Assembly: GCA_022496185.1 (NCBI GenBank)
Contig: WTXG01000193.1
Coordinates: 1-64,000, forward strand
Length of the DNA: 64,000 nt
Direction of reading: 5' to 3'
Source: Multifurca ochricompacta
Lineage: Eukaryota; Basidiomycota; Agaricomycetes; Russulales; Russulaceae
Below are positions 9,798-20,900 of this stretch, in pieces. Every line of letters starts with the position of its first letter. The stretch's first letter is position 1. The notes beneath the pieces were generated by a model. The model had not been told where the DNA came from and did no database searches. It worked only from the letters and a program-made list of their open reading frames with translations. The position numbers and the translations under genes were made by a program.

Positions 9798-11296
9798 GTG
9801 GCTTCCAGCCGCAGTCAGACCCTCTTTCGAGAAGAACTCATCGAATGCAGAGACGAGCATAATCTTTCACAGCAAGTACTTGGCTCTGCCACCTGGAAAG
9901 ATTTTGAGTCTGAGTTTGGATACTACGTCTATCATGACGGAAGATACCAACCGGTAGAATACGATGACGAGAAGAGAGTTTGGTATCGTATCCGATACTT
10001 GGATAGCTGACACTCTTGGGTTACTACAGGACCCGCCCCACCTGAATTTGGATTAGGACCGTGGAGAGAAAATCCCCCAGCCATTGTCACGGACTCTGAA
10101 CCAGAAGAGTACGTAGAAGAACCTAGTGAAGAAGCACTGGTATTAGCGTCGACTACCACCCCAGTTGCACCCGGAGTTGCCACGTCCAGAGCCCCTGCTT
10201 TGACAACTCCCCAGATCTCCATACAATCCACCGACACTACCACCCCGTTTTATCAAAGAATGTCTACCATTGCCGCCCAGCTTCCAGACCCAGCTCCTCC
10301 CCGCACCACCCCAGCCATGCTGCCACCAAACATTCCCCCACCATCAGACGCCTGTCAGGTGTACTACCACAGACGTTTACAGGGGATCGATCACAGAGCA
10401 AAAAGTTTATGTTGGAATTTACCACCTTCAAAAACTTCAACCACGATGTCCCCCAAATCATCAACCCTTTCCAGACGCCAATCTCTTCCTATCATTAATT
10501 CGAGGAGAGGCCGTGGACGACTGGACAATGGAACAGCTGGAATGGCTGAACGAGGAGATTGAAAGGGGCGTCGCACACAAGCGAAGGCCTCTGGGAGACC
10601 ATTGCCCAGAGGTTCAAAGATGCGTTCACAGATGGGCAGGCCAAGCAGAAGGCGCCCGAGAATTAAGGCTCTGAGATGGAAAAGGGAGAACTGACGCCTA
10701 TGTAGCAAAGTTCAGAAGCCTGGCCAACAGGGCCGTTATGAACAGACGAAGAGGCAACGTTGGACCTCTTCTCCCAGGGGTTGCCCAACCCCCTGGTAAA
10801 GAATATCATCCAGTTTCACCATCCCAATGACTGGGATACATGGGTTGACGCTGCCCGACGACAGCAGCAGGATTATCTCGACTTCCAGACACGTTTCGGA
10901 GTTGACACAGGAAAGGAAAGACCCGCGACCAATGGAAGGCCGCCTTTGGGATTAAGCCCACACACCAGTCAGAGGGATCCGAACGCAATGGATACCTCTG
11001 CTGACAGAACCAGAGCACGGGTCGCCCTTACGGAAGATGAAAGGCAGACGTTGATGAAGGAAGGACGGTGCTTTCGCTGCAAAGCACAAGGGCACATGTT
11101 GAGGGAATGCCCGAAGAAGGGAGTACGTGCGGCAGAAGCAACTGTTACACCTGTCCGCAACAACCCACCAACTGTCGATAAGAAAACGCCGACGAAGGAG
11201 GAAAAGGCGCAAGAAATATGGGCCAACATGATGAAGGAAAGTGAAGAAGTGCGAGCCATCCTAGTAGAAAAGGCATTCGCAAAAAAGGATTTTTGA
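9798..11296 (+). pseudogene. gag: P1 Gag
   Basis: Capsid and nucleocapsid. An N-terminal domain of about 70 aa (9,798-10,010; ELIECRDEHNLSQQ, FESEFGYYVYHD) has no in-frame ATG: its frame begins after the TAA that overlaps the LTR end and reads GTG GCT TCC. A TGA at 10,008-10,010 is followed in frame by a Pro-rich linker and an internal ATG (MSTIAAQLPDP, 10,261). Frameshifts near 10,340, 10,490, 10,560 and 10,670 break the capsid. The last 178 codons hold the CCHC knuckle CFRCKAQGHMLREC (about 11,070) and end AKKDF-TGA at 11,294-11,296. Sister copy P2 is better preserved. Confidence 0.85.
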
Positions 11297-14200
11297 TTGG
11301 CTCAAACCCATCGGCCTGGGCGCGAGCATTACATGTAACCTCTGTGTATACTAGTCGCTTCAAATCTTTGAAAATACCAGTACATTTCGAGACTACACAG
11401 AGGACGGCCGACCGTGACATCCTGATCGACTCAGGAGCCACCGATAACTTTATCAGCCCACGGATGGCGAGAACCATGGGATTAGGAATGCTGGCACTCC
11501 CTCAGGAAAAGAATATCTGGAATATTGATGGAACTGCCAATCGAGCGGGAAAATCACACACTACACTGACCTTAGTGTCCAAGTAGGGAGAAAGGACGAA
11601 AGTCATACGTTTCCTAGTCACCAACCTAGGTGAAGAAGATTTAGTTCTGGGATACCCCTGGCTTGCCGCATTCAACCTAAGATCAACTGGAGTGATGCAA
11701 CCATGGACAAAGATTCCTACCCCGTTCTTATCACGTCAATGGGGTACGACTATGCAGCTCGACACTCGGCAGTGCGAAGGTAGAAGAAGAAGAGGAGGAT
11801 CCAGGCTGTTGCTTGTTACCAAAGCATCAGAACTTGCGCAGAAAGCGGTGGAAGGACATACAGAGAGAACCTTTGAAGAGGTAGTGCCCAGAGAGTACCA
11901 CCGGCACTGGAAGGTGTTCTCGGAGGAGGAATCGCAACGTTTTCCCCCTGCAGACCATGGGACCACGCCATTGATTTCACACCTGATACCCCAGCAGCAA
12001 TCGACTGTAAAATCTACCCACTGTCCCAGGCAGAACAAGCAGCACTCACGACATTCCTCGAGGAACATCTTGCCAAGGGGTACATTCGTCCGTCAAAGTC
12101 ACCATATGCGTCGCCATTCTTCTTCATCAAAAAGAAAGATGGCAAACTTCGACCTGTACAAGACTACCGACGGATAAATGCCCATACTGTGAAGAACGCT
12201 TACCCACTGCCACTCATATCAGAACTCATCGATACTATGCGGGACAAGTCCTTATTCTCCAAAATGGACGTCCGTTGGGGTTACAACAATATTCGGATCA
12301 AAGAGGGAGACCAGTGCAAGGCAGCGTTTAAGACCAACCAAGGGCTCTTTGAGCCAAATGTCATGTTTTTCGGTCTTACCAACTCGCCCGCCACCTTTCA
12401 GTCTATGATGAACCACATCTTCCGCGACCTCATTCTTACTGGCGAAGTGGTGGTATACATGGATGACATACTGGTGGCTACTACAGACGACCTGACCATC
12501 ATCGAGAACGAGTACACCAGGTACTAGACATCCTACGCGAGCATGACCTATACCTTAAACCGGCCAAATGCTCGTTCGAACAACGGAGTGTTGAGTATCT
12601 GGGAGTCATCCTAGAAGGAGGACACGTACGGATGGACCCGATAAAAGTACAGGAATCCGGGAATGGCCCACACCTACATGTGTCAAGGATGTGCGTCCTT
12701 CATCGGGTTTTGCAACTTCTATCGACGACTTTGTCAAGGGATTCTCAGGATCGCCCAACCACTAATGGATTGTTAAAGAAGGATGTACCTTGGCATTGGG
12801 CAGAAGAACAACAGCGAGCCTTTGAACAGATCCGAGACATTGTCGGCTCAGAACCAGTCCTCCTACAGCCAGATCTGCAGAAGCCCTTTGAACTCGAAGT
12901 CAACGCATCCCACTTTGCCAATGGCGCCATACTAAATCAGAGGGATATAGCGGGACTACTTCACCCAGTTGCCTTCTATTCGGAGACATTTTCACCAGCG
13001 GAACGAAATTATGATATCTGGGATAGAGAACTGCTTGCTATTGTAAAAGCGCTACGACATTGGCGACCATACCTAGCAGGAACGCCTCACAAGACCATCA
13101 TTCATACTGACCACTCCAACCTACTCTATTGGAAGGAACCCCACAAAATTAGCCGAAGGGTTGCGCGCAAAGTCCTAGAGCTGGAAGAATACAACTTCGT
13201 GTTGAAACATATTGCAGGAAGTCGCAATGCACGCGCAGATGCCCTGTCAAGATGACCCAATTTTAGTAGTGGAGAAGAAGACAATAGTAAATCATGGTAC
13301 TCCAGAAGAGGTTTTCGCAAAGCAAGCGGTCGTAAGCCTCCATGACATGGACCTATGGGCACAGGTGTCACAGAACATGAATCAGCAGTTATGCCAATCC
13401 TGGGTAGAGGCCCATAACCTGAAGCAAGTCGATGGCCTGTGGTGGAAAGACGGGGATCGTCTCGTTGTCACCGGTGGCGACAACATTAAGAGGGGGGTGA
13501 TCCATTTTCACCACGACCTCCCTTCTGCTGGACACCCTGGCATTGCTAATACATATGCCTGGCCAAACGAGACTACTGGTGGCCGAACATGAAGAAGGAC
13601 ATAGAAGATTATGTGAAAGGATGCGCAGAGTGCCAAGCCAACAAAGTGAACACGCACCCACATCCACCAGCACCATTCCCAATCACACCCACGACCTCAC
13701 AACCATTCCAAACCATTGCTATGGACTTCATTGTGAAACTCCCCATGTCCAGAGGCTTTGACTCCATCTTAACCGTCACCGATCACGACTGTTCAAAGGC
13801 AGCGTTATTTATACCTGCAACGAATCCATCACAGCAGAGGGAGTGGCCAAACTCTACCTTGATCATGTCTACAGACACTATGGCCTCCCTGAAAAGATCA
13901 TTTCAGACCGCGACCCACGTTTCACCTCCGCATTTGCCAAGGCACTCTGCAAGGTCCTAGACATAACCCAGAACATCTCGACAGCCTATCACCCACAGAC
14001 AGATGGACAATCAGAAAGGACAAACCAGTGGCTTGAGCAATATCTTCGGTTCTGGTGCAACGGACGACAAGATGACTGGGCTGATTGGCTAGCGACAGCC
14101 GAGTTTGCACATAACTCCTGGCCCAATGGCACCACTAAGACCTCCCCATTTTCACTTATCATGGGATGGACACCACGAACTACCTGGACCGGGAAGTCCA

Positions 14201-14759
14201 CGAATGTGCCCTCAGCTTGCAGCGTATCGGCCAATGGGAGGAGATCAGGAAATCGGCCAATGAGAACCTGCTGAAGGCGCAAAAGGCCCTGTCAGACAGA
14301 CCATCGAAATTCACACCTTATCAGACCCATGATCTTGTCTGGCTGGAAGGGAAGAACATTCATACGTCACATCCAACTGCCAAGTTAGCGCCCCGACGTC
14401 ACGGACCATTTGAGATAACGAGGAAGCTGTCAGATGTGTCATACGAACTCAAGCTCCCCCCACATGGAGAATCCATCCGGTCTTCCATGCCAGGCTTCTG
14501 ACGCCTTACAAGGAAACAACTCTCCATGGGGAAAACTTCCCAAGACCTCCCCCTGACCTTATCGATGGAGAAGCAGAATGGGAAGTGGAACGGATTCTAG
14601 ACTCGCTACGTAAAGGCCGAGGGTGCAAGTTGCATTACCTCGTTAAGTGGAAAGGGTTCCCAGACTCTGACAACTCATGGGAGCCAGTCGGGAATATCTT
14701 GCTCCGTCCTTATCTCGGAGTTCCACGCCCGACACCCAGAAGCGCCCAAAGACAGTTAA
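11293..14759 (+). pseudogene. pol: P1 Pol: protease, RT, RNase H, integrase, chromodomain
   Basis: The frame begins at the T run that ends gag (-1 relative to gag). Protease active site ILIDSGATDNF near 11,430; RT core with [11 protein letters not shown] near 12,460; RNase H around 12,890-13,250; integrase zinc site near 13,505-13,650 (HHDLPSAGHPG, CAECQANK) and catalytic domain to about 14,060 (STAYHPQTDGQSER); chromodomain at 14,575-14,735 (WEVERIL, YLVKWKGFPDSDNSWEP); stop TAA 14,757-14,759. At least eight 1-nt frameshifts (for example near 11,585, 11,670, 12,510, 12,655, 13,255, 13,560, 13,820 and 14,210) break it. Most are losses or gains of single bases in short runs. Confidence 0.9.
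13488..13501 (+). promoter_or_regulatory. Internal polypurine tract in P1 integrase
   Basis: AAGAGGGGGGTGAT, nearly the 3' PPT of the same element (AAGAGGGGGTGAT at 16,034-16,046) with one extra G. Unchanged in all five P copies (20,054; 24,924; 34,066; 40,706). Candidate central plus-strand primer. Confidence 0.5.
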
Positions 14760-14833
14760 AAGGAGCGACCCTTCCCACACAAAATCCCCAGTACATGCTC
14801 TCACAGCAACGTCCTACCACTGAATCATCTATC

Positions 14834-16015
14834 ATGTCTTTCATCGCTGCCAACGCTGCCGTCGACGCTTTCACTGCCACCGCCGTAGTTGTCGAAAACT
14901 TCCCATCTGCTCATCCCTCTACACGCCCGTCATCCCCCATCGATTATGAAGCGGCCGAAGCATGAGTTAAGAACCAATCCCCCAACCCCAATGACGACTT
15001 TGAACATAGCGAAGAGCCACACCCGAATGATCTGCTGGGCATGGAGTTGGATGATGAAGTACCCGAATTCCCTTCATTGCTAATAATCCCAACTCCTCCA
15101 TGTACTTCCCTCTCGAGATCACCATGGCAGACGGGACTACTGCCATTGCCAAGTACATATTCTACACCAATGGAGGGATGGACGTCGCGGGATGTATGAA
15201 GAAGGGTGGCCCTGTCTATGGGGCTCCGGTCTATTTGGAAGAAAGGTATACAGGACGCTACACCACACAATGACCGATGAACAGCTGGACACCTGGCTGC
15301 CAGGACTCTCGCGCCTTTGCATCGACGAGGTACTGAATGATATGCGCCTTCCGCGTCTCAAAGCAGAAGTAATGAGACTGCGGAAGAATCTGACGTTGCG
15401 CACACACTCAACAAACAGTACAAGGAACATGCGAAGATGATGGCGAGGTTGACCAACGGATGTTCAGATAGAACAGGAGTTGGTGGAGATTAGAAAGAGG
15501 CTGGAGATAGGGGATGCGTACCAGACCATCGCCGAAAGGTACGCCGATACATATGCACGACCCTCCCTCCACGATCATTGGGAGCTGCCCGCAACTGCTA
15601 CCAAATCGGTTCGAGATGCCGCGCATGCACAAGAACCCATGAGGGAGACGTGCTGGCAATGTGACAGCAAGTATCACATCAGCTGGAATTGTCCTCTCAA
15701 CCGCAAGTGGTGCGGCATTGTCGTAGCAACCTTCATTGGAGCTGCTTCTGTATCTTTCGCCGCGTAGGAGTTGCCCCGACGATCGTCAACCCGTCAGGAT
15801 GGTGTGGCAAGTGCCTCCGCCACAACTGGGACATTGTGAACTGGACTGCCCAGTCATGATCTGTGTCGATCGTGTGGGCAGCGTGGCCCATACGGATTTC
15901 TTCGCACCCACCAATGTCCACAAGATTCGACAAGGAGAATTACACACTGGATGATGTAATGTAGCTGAGATTACCTGGACTGGTGCAGGATGATGACGGT
16001 ACGAGTCGTTTCTAG
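14834..16015 (+). pseudogene. P1 ORF3 (post-pol zinc-knuckle protein), frameshifted
   Basis: Third gene, between pol and the 3' LTR. ATG at 14,834 (MSFIAANAAVDAF, then PSAHPSTRPSSPIDYEAAEA), a TGA at 14,963-14,965, then several 1-nt indels. Recognisable pieces are YIFYTNGGMDVAGCMK near 15,155, the coiled-coil region (EQELVEIRKRLEIGDAYQT near 15,475-15,530) and the first CCHC knuckle CWQCDSKYHISWNC near 15,652. Later knuckles are out of frame. The tail ends at TAG 16,013-16,015, 17 nt before the polypurine tract. See the P4 copy (21,409-22,608) for the intact layout. Confidence 0.8.
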
Positions 16016-16031
16016 CGGGTCTGCTAGAACC

Positions 16032-16045
16032 AGAAGAGGGGGTGA
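16032..16045 (+). promoter_or_regulatory. P1 3' polypurine tract
   Basis: AGAAGAGGGGGTGA immediately before the LTR start TGTTAC; primer for plus-strand DNA. Same motif in P4 (22,626-22,639), P5 (44,872-44,885) and H (52,904-52,917); altered in P2 (36,629-36,642) and P3 (38,668-38,681). Confidence 0.85.
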
Positions 16046-16628
16046 TGTTACAATTTTACCCTCCTTCCTGTCTTCTTCACTCTCCCAACGACGACCCTTC
16101 TTTACCGCCTACTTTACACTTCCAGATCATGTCCCCGTCGTGGGATCCCTCATGTGCCTTGCTTCCATCCCCGTGACTTGCTTTGTATCTGTTGACTGAC
16201 TGTGTACCTATGTTTGCTCTCTTATCTCCTTATCTCCTTATCGTTATGACCGGACACTTACTTAATACCCTATCAGAAGCCAGGCTTTACGCCCTCCGCT
16301 TCCGTATATTTGGGCCCACCTGATCCTAGTCTCTTATCGCATAGACGCCCGTTTACTTACGTATATAAGTCCGCTGTATCTACCTTGTAGACCTCAGACT
16401 CGACTTATTGAATACATCAGTGCTTGTCTTCCGGACATCCCCTTTGGAACTCTGACTCGTTTGTCTCAGTGCTTTTGGCACTTCCTGCTTAACATTGTCT
16501 CGAGGGGCAGCCCTTTGGACTTTGACTCACCTCACCCGAACTCCAGGGAGTCCTATTGACTTCCTACCTGAATCCGTAGATTAAGCTGTTGCACAAGTCG
16601 TGTGGAACGTCCCACACCGGACGTAACA
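16046..16628 (+). repeat. P1 3' LTR
   Basis: 583 bp, TGTTACAATT ... ACGTAACA, followed by the TSD copy GAGAT at 16,629-16,633. Same promoter elements as the 5' LTR. Confidence 0.95.
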
Positions 16629-16639
16629 GAGATTGAGGT

Positions 16640-17296
16640 TTACAAAGTGGGAGGTGGGGTAATGAGGGGAACGAATGAATCGATCAATGCGAGGACGAAT
16701 AGGAATGTTATGAAAGTGAGGGAAGCGGATAGGAATGCGAGTCCCAGGGAGGTAATTAGCCTGATCATGAAGCATGTCCAAGTAGCAGGGAAATTGGTCA
16801 AAAAGCTGACCTCTCTGGAAAACTGGGCAGGCACCCAAGACTCCTGTCGACCGTCAAGTGAGTAGTAGATAAGAAACTGATGAGGGTTGGTTGGATGATC
16901 GATACAAATAGGACGATGAACAAGAGAAGGAGGAGGTGTCCGATGGTTAGGGCCAGGGTGGTGAGGGGAGAGGGTGTTTGCAGTAGTGGGAGGGGGTGGA
17001 GCTGGGGTTGGAAGGCGAATATAACAAGGAGGGGGGGTGCCAAAGGTGTTGGACGCGTTTAAGAGGCCTGGGGGAACGAGAGGGGGCAATTGGAGGGTGG
17101 GGGAGGGCACAGGGAAAGGATGAAGTTCTGGGAGTTCCAGAGGAGGCAAGACCGATGAAGGGGGGGCAGGGGATGCTGTGGCAGCTGCCTCTACTAAGGC
17201 AGCAAAGTTGAGGATTTCATGGGGGGGGGTAAGCTCATAGGGGGGGGAGGCTGCTTGATCTGAGGTGTAGGACACAGGGGAGCTGTTTTGGGACAC
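16640..17296 (-). CDS. X ORF A1, Pro-rich protein with hydrophobic C-terminus
   Basis: First open frame after the X 5' LTR and primer site: 218 codons, beginning GTG at 17,296 with no upstream in-frame ATG after a TGA in the leader, and ending TAA at 16,640-16,642, just 7 bp from the P1 TSD. Residues 30-125 are very rich in proline (VPSPTLQLPPLVPPG, PAPPPPTTANT). The C-terminal 40 residues (WTCFMIRLITSLGLAFLSAS then LTFITFLFVLALIDSFVPLI) are hydrophobic enough for one or two membrane spans. Unknown family. A membrane anchor would be unusual in a Gypsy element and might suggest an Env-like role, but the lack of ATG means the 5' end could come from splicing, or the frame could be fortuitous. 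Confidence 0.4.
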   Translation of the reverse strand: MSQNSSPVSYTSDQAASPPYELTPPHEILNFAALVEAAATASPAPPSSVLPPLELPELHPFPVPSPTLQLPPLVPPGLLNASNTFGTPPPCYIRLPTPAPPPPTTANTLSPHHPGPNHRTPPPSLVHRPICIDHPTNPHQFLIYYSLDGRQESWVPAQFSREVSFLTNFPATWTCFMIRLITSLGLAFLSASLTFITFLFVLALIDSFVPLITPPPTL

Positions 17297-17331
17297 TAGG
17301 GCACTTTGTCAGTCACTGTCTGCTGTGAAAG

Positions 17332-17341
17332 AGACTGTCCA
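17332..17341 (-). promoter_or_regulatory. X primer-binding site (self-complementary)
   Basis: On the minus strand TGGACAGTCT starts 2 nt after the 5' LTR end (17,344). Its complement AGACTGTCCA occurs inside the LTR (minus strand, 17,544 to 17,535), 35 nt downstream of TATATAAA (17,579), where the transcript should start. The TGG start could also fit a tRNA primer. Confidence 0.6.
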
Positions 17342-17343
17342 AA

Positions 17344-17920
17344 TGTTACAACTCACTGTCGACTGCCTGGACAGTGGGTTGTATGCGAGGGGAAGGGATT
17401 TAGAAGTGGGCAAAAAAGGTGAGAGTGAGGGTGAAAGTGCAAGAGAGACAAATCGAACAGCTCAAGGGCAAGGGATGAGAAGCCTTCCACAAGGTGGGGC
17501 TAATCTCCTAGGTAATCAGGAACCGGATCACAAGTGGACAGTCTGGAGCTGTCCATTCTATTCCCAAAGGGTTTATATACATAATTACAACCGGGACTTT
17601 GGTCTGTGCACCACTTTAGGGGAGGTTAACTTTGCTTTAACTCCCTACTGATCCACCAATGAGAATAGCCCCACTTTTGGGCTTAGAAATCCGCAGTCTG
17701 CAGTCCACAGTTTGTGGACTGCTGTTTAGGCATTGTGGGGTTCTGTTAGTACTCTTCCCACAGGTCTCCAATTTGGCAGGAGTCCGGCCCTGGTCCGGAC
17801 CGGCCCTTCTCTGGTCTTAATCTAGGGTTATCTTCATCTCTGAGGGTTTTACAAGGTCTCTGGGAGCGTCTGAGGATTTCTGGGGGGTCAGGAGGTTTTC
17901 TAGGGTGTCAGTTCATGACA
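17344..17920 (-). repeat. X 5' LTR
   Basis: 577 bp. On the minus strand TGTCATGAAC ... GTTGTAACA, with TATATAAA at 17,579-17,572. Positions 17,408-17,920 match 1-513 without gaps. The right flank (17,921) is P4 pol. Confidence 0.9.
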
Positions 17921-20900
17921 CCAGTACACTTTGAAACTACACAGAAGACGGCCGATCGAGATATCCTGATAGACTCAGGAGCTACCGACAATTTTATCAG
18001 CCCACGAATGGCAAGAACCATGGGCTTGGGGATGCAGGAACTCCCCCAGGAAAAAAACATCTGGAACATTGATGGAACAGCCAACCGAGCCGGAAAAATT
18101 AGACATTATACGGATCTCCAGGTTCAAGTAGGAGAAAAGACAAAAAACATTCGCTTCCTTGTCACCAACTTAGGAGAGGAAGACTTGATCCTAGGGTATC
18201 CATGGCTAGCGGCTTTTGAGCCAAAGATTAACTGGAGCGATGCAACCATGGACAAGGAATCCTACCCTGTTCTCATCACTTCACTGGGGTATGACTATGC
18301 AGCCCGACAGTTGGCTAGATGTGGAGTTGCGGACGAAAGAGAGTCAAAAGAGGAAGACCTGGGCTACTGTTATGCTACAAAGGCATCAGAACTTGCCCAG
18401 AAGGCAGTGGAAGGGCATTCAGAAAGCACCTTCAAGGAAGTAGTACCCAAAGCATACCACCGACACTGGAAGGTATTCTCAGAGGAGGAATCACAACGCT
18501 TCCCACCTACACGACCATGGGATCACGCCATCGAATTTGCACCTGATACCCCATCAGCAATCGACTGCAAAATTTACCCACTGTCACAAGCAGAACAAAC
18601 TGCACTCACAGCATTCCTCGAAGAACATCTGGCAAAGGGCTACATCTGCCTGTCGAAATCACCATACGCGTCACCTTTCTTCTTCATCAAGAAGAAAGAT
18701 GGCAAACTTCGACCTGTTCAGGACTACTGATGGATAAATGCCCATATGATAAAGAACGCTTACCCTCTTCCACTCATCTCAGAACTCATTGACACCATGT
18801 GGGATAAATCCCTGTTTTCCAAAATGGATGTCTGGTGGGGATACAACAACGTCAGGATCAAGGAGGGAGACCAATGTAAAGCAGCTTTTAAGACCAACCA
18901 AGGGCTATTTGAACCAAATGTCATGTTCTTTGGCCTCACCAACTCGCCTGCTACCTTTCAATCTATGATGAACCACATCTTCCATGACCTTATTCTTATG
19001 GGCGAGGTGGTAGTATACATGGACGACATCCTGGTAGCCACCACAAACGATCTGATCCATCACCAAGAGCAGGTCCACCAAGTATTGGACATTCTACACG
19101 AACATGACCTGTACCTCAAGCCAGCCAAATGCTCGTTTGAACAACGGAGCGTCGAGTACTTGGGAGTCATCCTGGAAGGAGGACGTGTGCGAATGGACCC
19201 AGTGAAGGTACAAGGAATCCGGGAGTGGCCTGTACCCACATGTGTCAAGGATGTGCGATCCTTCATTGGATTCTGTAATTTTTACCGATGATTCGTACAG
19301 GGATTTTCGGGGGTCGCCCAACCCCTGAACGGACTACTGAAGAAGGATATACCCTGGCATTGGGGACAAGAACAGCAGCGGGCCTTTGAACAAATTCGAG
19401 ATATCGTAGGATCGGAGCCTGTCCTCCTCCAACTGGACTTAGAAAAACCCTTTGAACTCGAAGTAGATGCATCTCATTTCGCCAACGGTGCCATACTAAA
19501 TCAACAAGATGCGGTGGGGTTACTTCACCCAGTTGCCTTCTACTCCGAAACATTTTCACCTGCGGAACAAAATTACGACATTTGGGATAGGGAACTGCTC
19601 GCCATTGTAAAAGCACTATGACATTGGCAACCATATCTAGCAGGGACCCCTCACAAGACTGTCATTCACACTGACCATTCCAATCTTCTTTATTGGAAAG
19701 AGCCCCACAAAATCAGTCAAAGGGTTGCCCGCGAAGTCCTGGAGCTGGAAGAGTATAATTTTGTATTGAAACATATTGCGGGGAGTCGCAACGCACGTGC
19801 AGATGCCCTGTCGTGACAACCTGATTTGAACAGCGGGGGGGAGGACAACAATGATATCACTGTACTTCCCGACAAAGTCTTTGCAAAGACAGCCGTCGTC
19901 AGTCTTCATGACATGGACCTATGGGCCCAAGTCTTGCAAAATATGAATCAGCAGCTATGTCAATCATGGGCAGATGCACATAACCTGAAAAAGATTGACG
20001 GCCTGTGGTGGAAGGACAGGGATCGACTCATTGTCACCGGTGGCGACAACATTAAGAGGGGGGTGATCCATTTTCACCATGACCTCCCCTCTGCTGGCCA
20101 TCCTGGCATTGCTGATACATACACTTTGGCCAAACGAGACTACTGGTGGCTGAATATGAAGAAAGATGTGGAAAACTATGTGAAAGGATGTGTGGACTGC
20201 CAAGCTAACAAAGTAAACACACACCTGCGCCCACCAGCACCATTCCCAATCACACCAATGGCCTCCTTGCCGTTCCAGACCATCGCTATGGACTTTATAG
20301 TCAAACTCCCCACTTCCAAGGGCTTTGACTCCATTTTGACTATCATGGACCACAACTGTTCCAAAGCAGCGCTGTTTATACCCTGTAACGAGTCTATTAC
20401 AGCAGAAGGAGTCGCCAAACTCTACCTGGACCATGTCTACAGACACTATGGCCTTCCTGAAAAGATCATTTCTGACTGCGACCCACAGTTCACCTCCACA
20501 TTTGCTAGAGCACTTTGCAAGGTCCTGGATGTAAAGCAGAATATCTCAACAGCTTACCATCCACAGACGGACGGGCAATCAGAGAGGACAAACCAATGGC
20601 TAGAACAATATCTTCAGTTCTGGTGCAATGGACGACAGGATGACTGGGCAGACTGGCTGGCAACTGCGGAATTCGCGCATAATTCATGGCCCAATAACAC
20701 TACGAAAACCTCCCCATTCTCCCTTATCATGGGATGGACGCCATGAACCACCTGGGCCAATAAACCCACAAATGTCCCATCAGCTGCGCAGCGTATCGGC
20801 CAATGGGACGAGATCTGGCAATCGGCCAATGAGAACTTGTTGAAGGTGCAAAGGACCCTGTCGGAGAAGCCCTCGACATTCACACCTTATCAGACCAATG

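Larger units (their letters stand above)
9198..16628 (+). mobile_element. Ty3/Gypsy chromovirus P1, complete with both LTRs
   Basis: Full-length plus-strand element with LTRs 9,198-9,778 and 16,046-16,628 and a perfect 5-bp duplication GAGAT (9,193-9,197 and 16,629-16,633). It is inserted in ORF A2 of X and is the innermost Gypsy insertion of the stack. Order: LTR, primer site, gag, pol, ORF3, polypurine tract, LTR. Despite its apparent youth it has many 1-nt indels in all three genes. Confidence 0.95.
1..17920 (-). mobile_element. Ty3/Gypsy chromovirus X (left end outside window)
   Basis: Minus-strand LTR retrotransposon read from 17,920 leftwards: 5' LTR 17,344-17,920, self-complementary primer site, pre-gag ORFs A1, A2, B and C, gag, pol with chromodomain, polypurine tract, and a 3' LTR of which only 1-513 is in the window. 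It was inserted into the protease region of P4, whose sequence resumes at 17,921. It is itself interrupted by P1 (9,198-16,628) and a solo LTR-Y (520-1,846). The target-site duplication cannot be tested because the left end is missing. Without its insertions it would be roughly 9 kb, long for a fungal Gypsy element because of about 3 kb of extra coding sequence before gag. Confidence 0.85.

Noticed and set aside
16581..16838. Minus-strand 85-codon frame reading into the P1 LTR as a gene
   Set aside because: Its 3' part is LTR; only the portion right of 16,634 belongs to the A2 frame of X.
17307..17312. TGTCA at 17,307 as the inner end of the X 5' LTR
   Set aside because: 17,344 (TGTTACAAC) leaves a 2-nt gap to a primer site complementary to the predicted transcript start, matching families P and Z.
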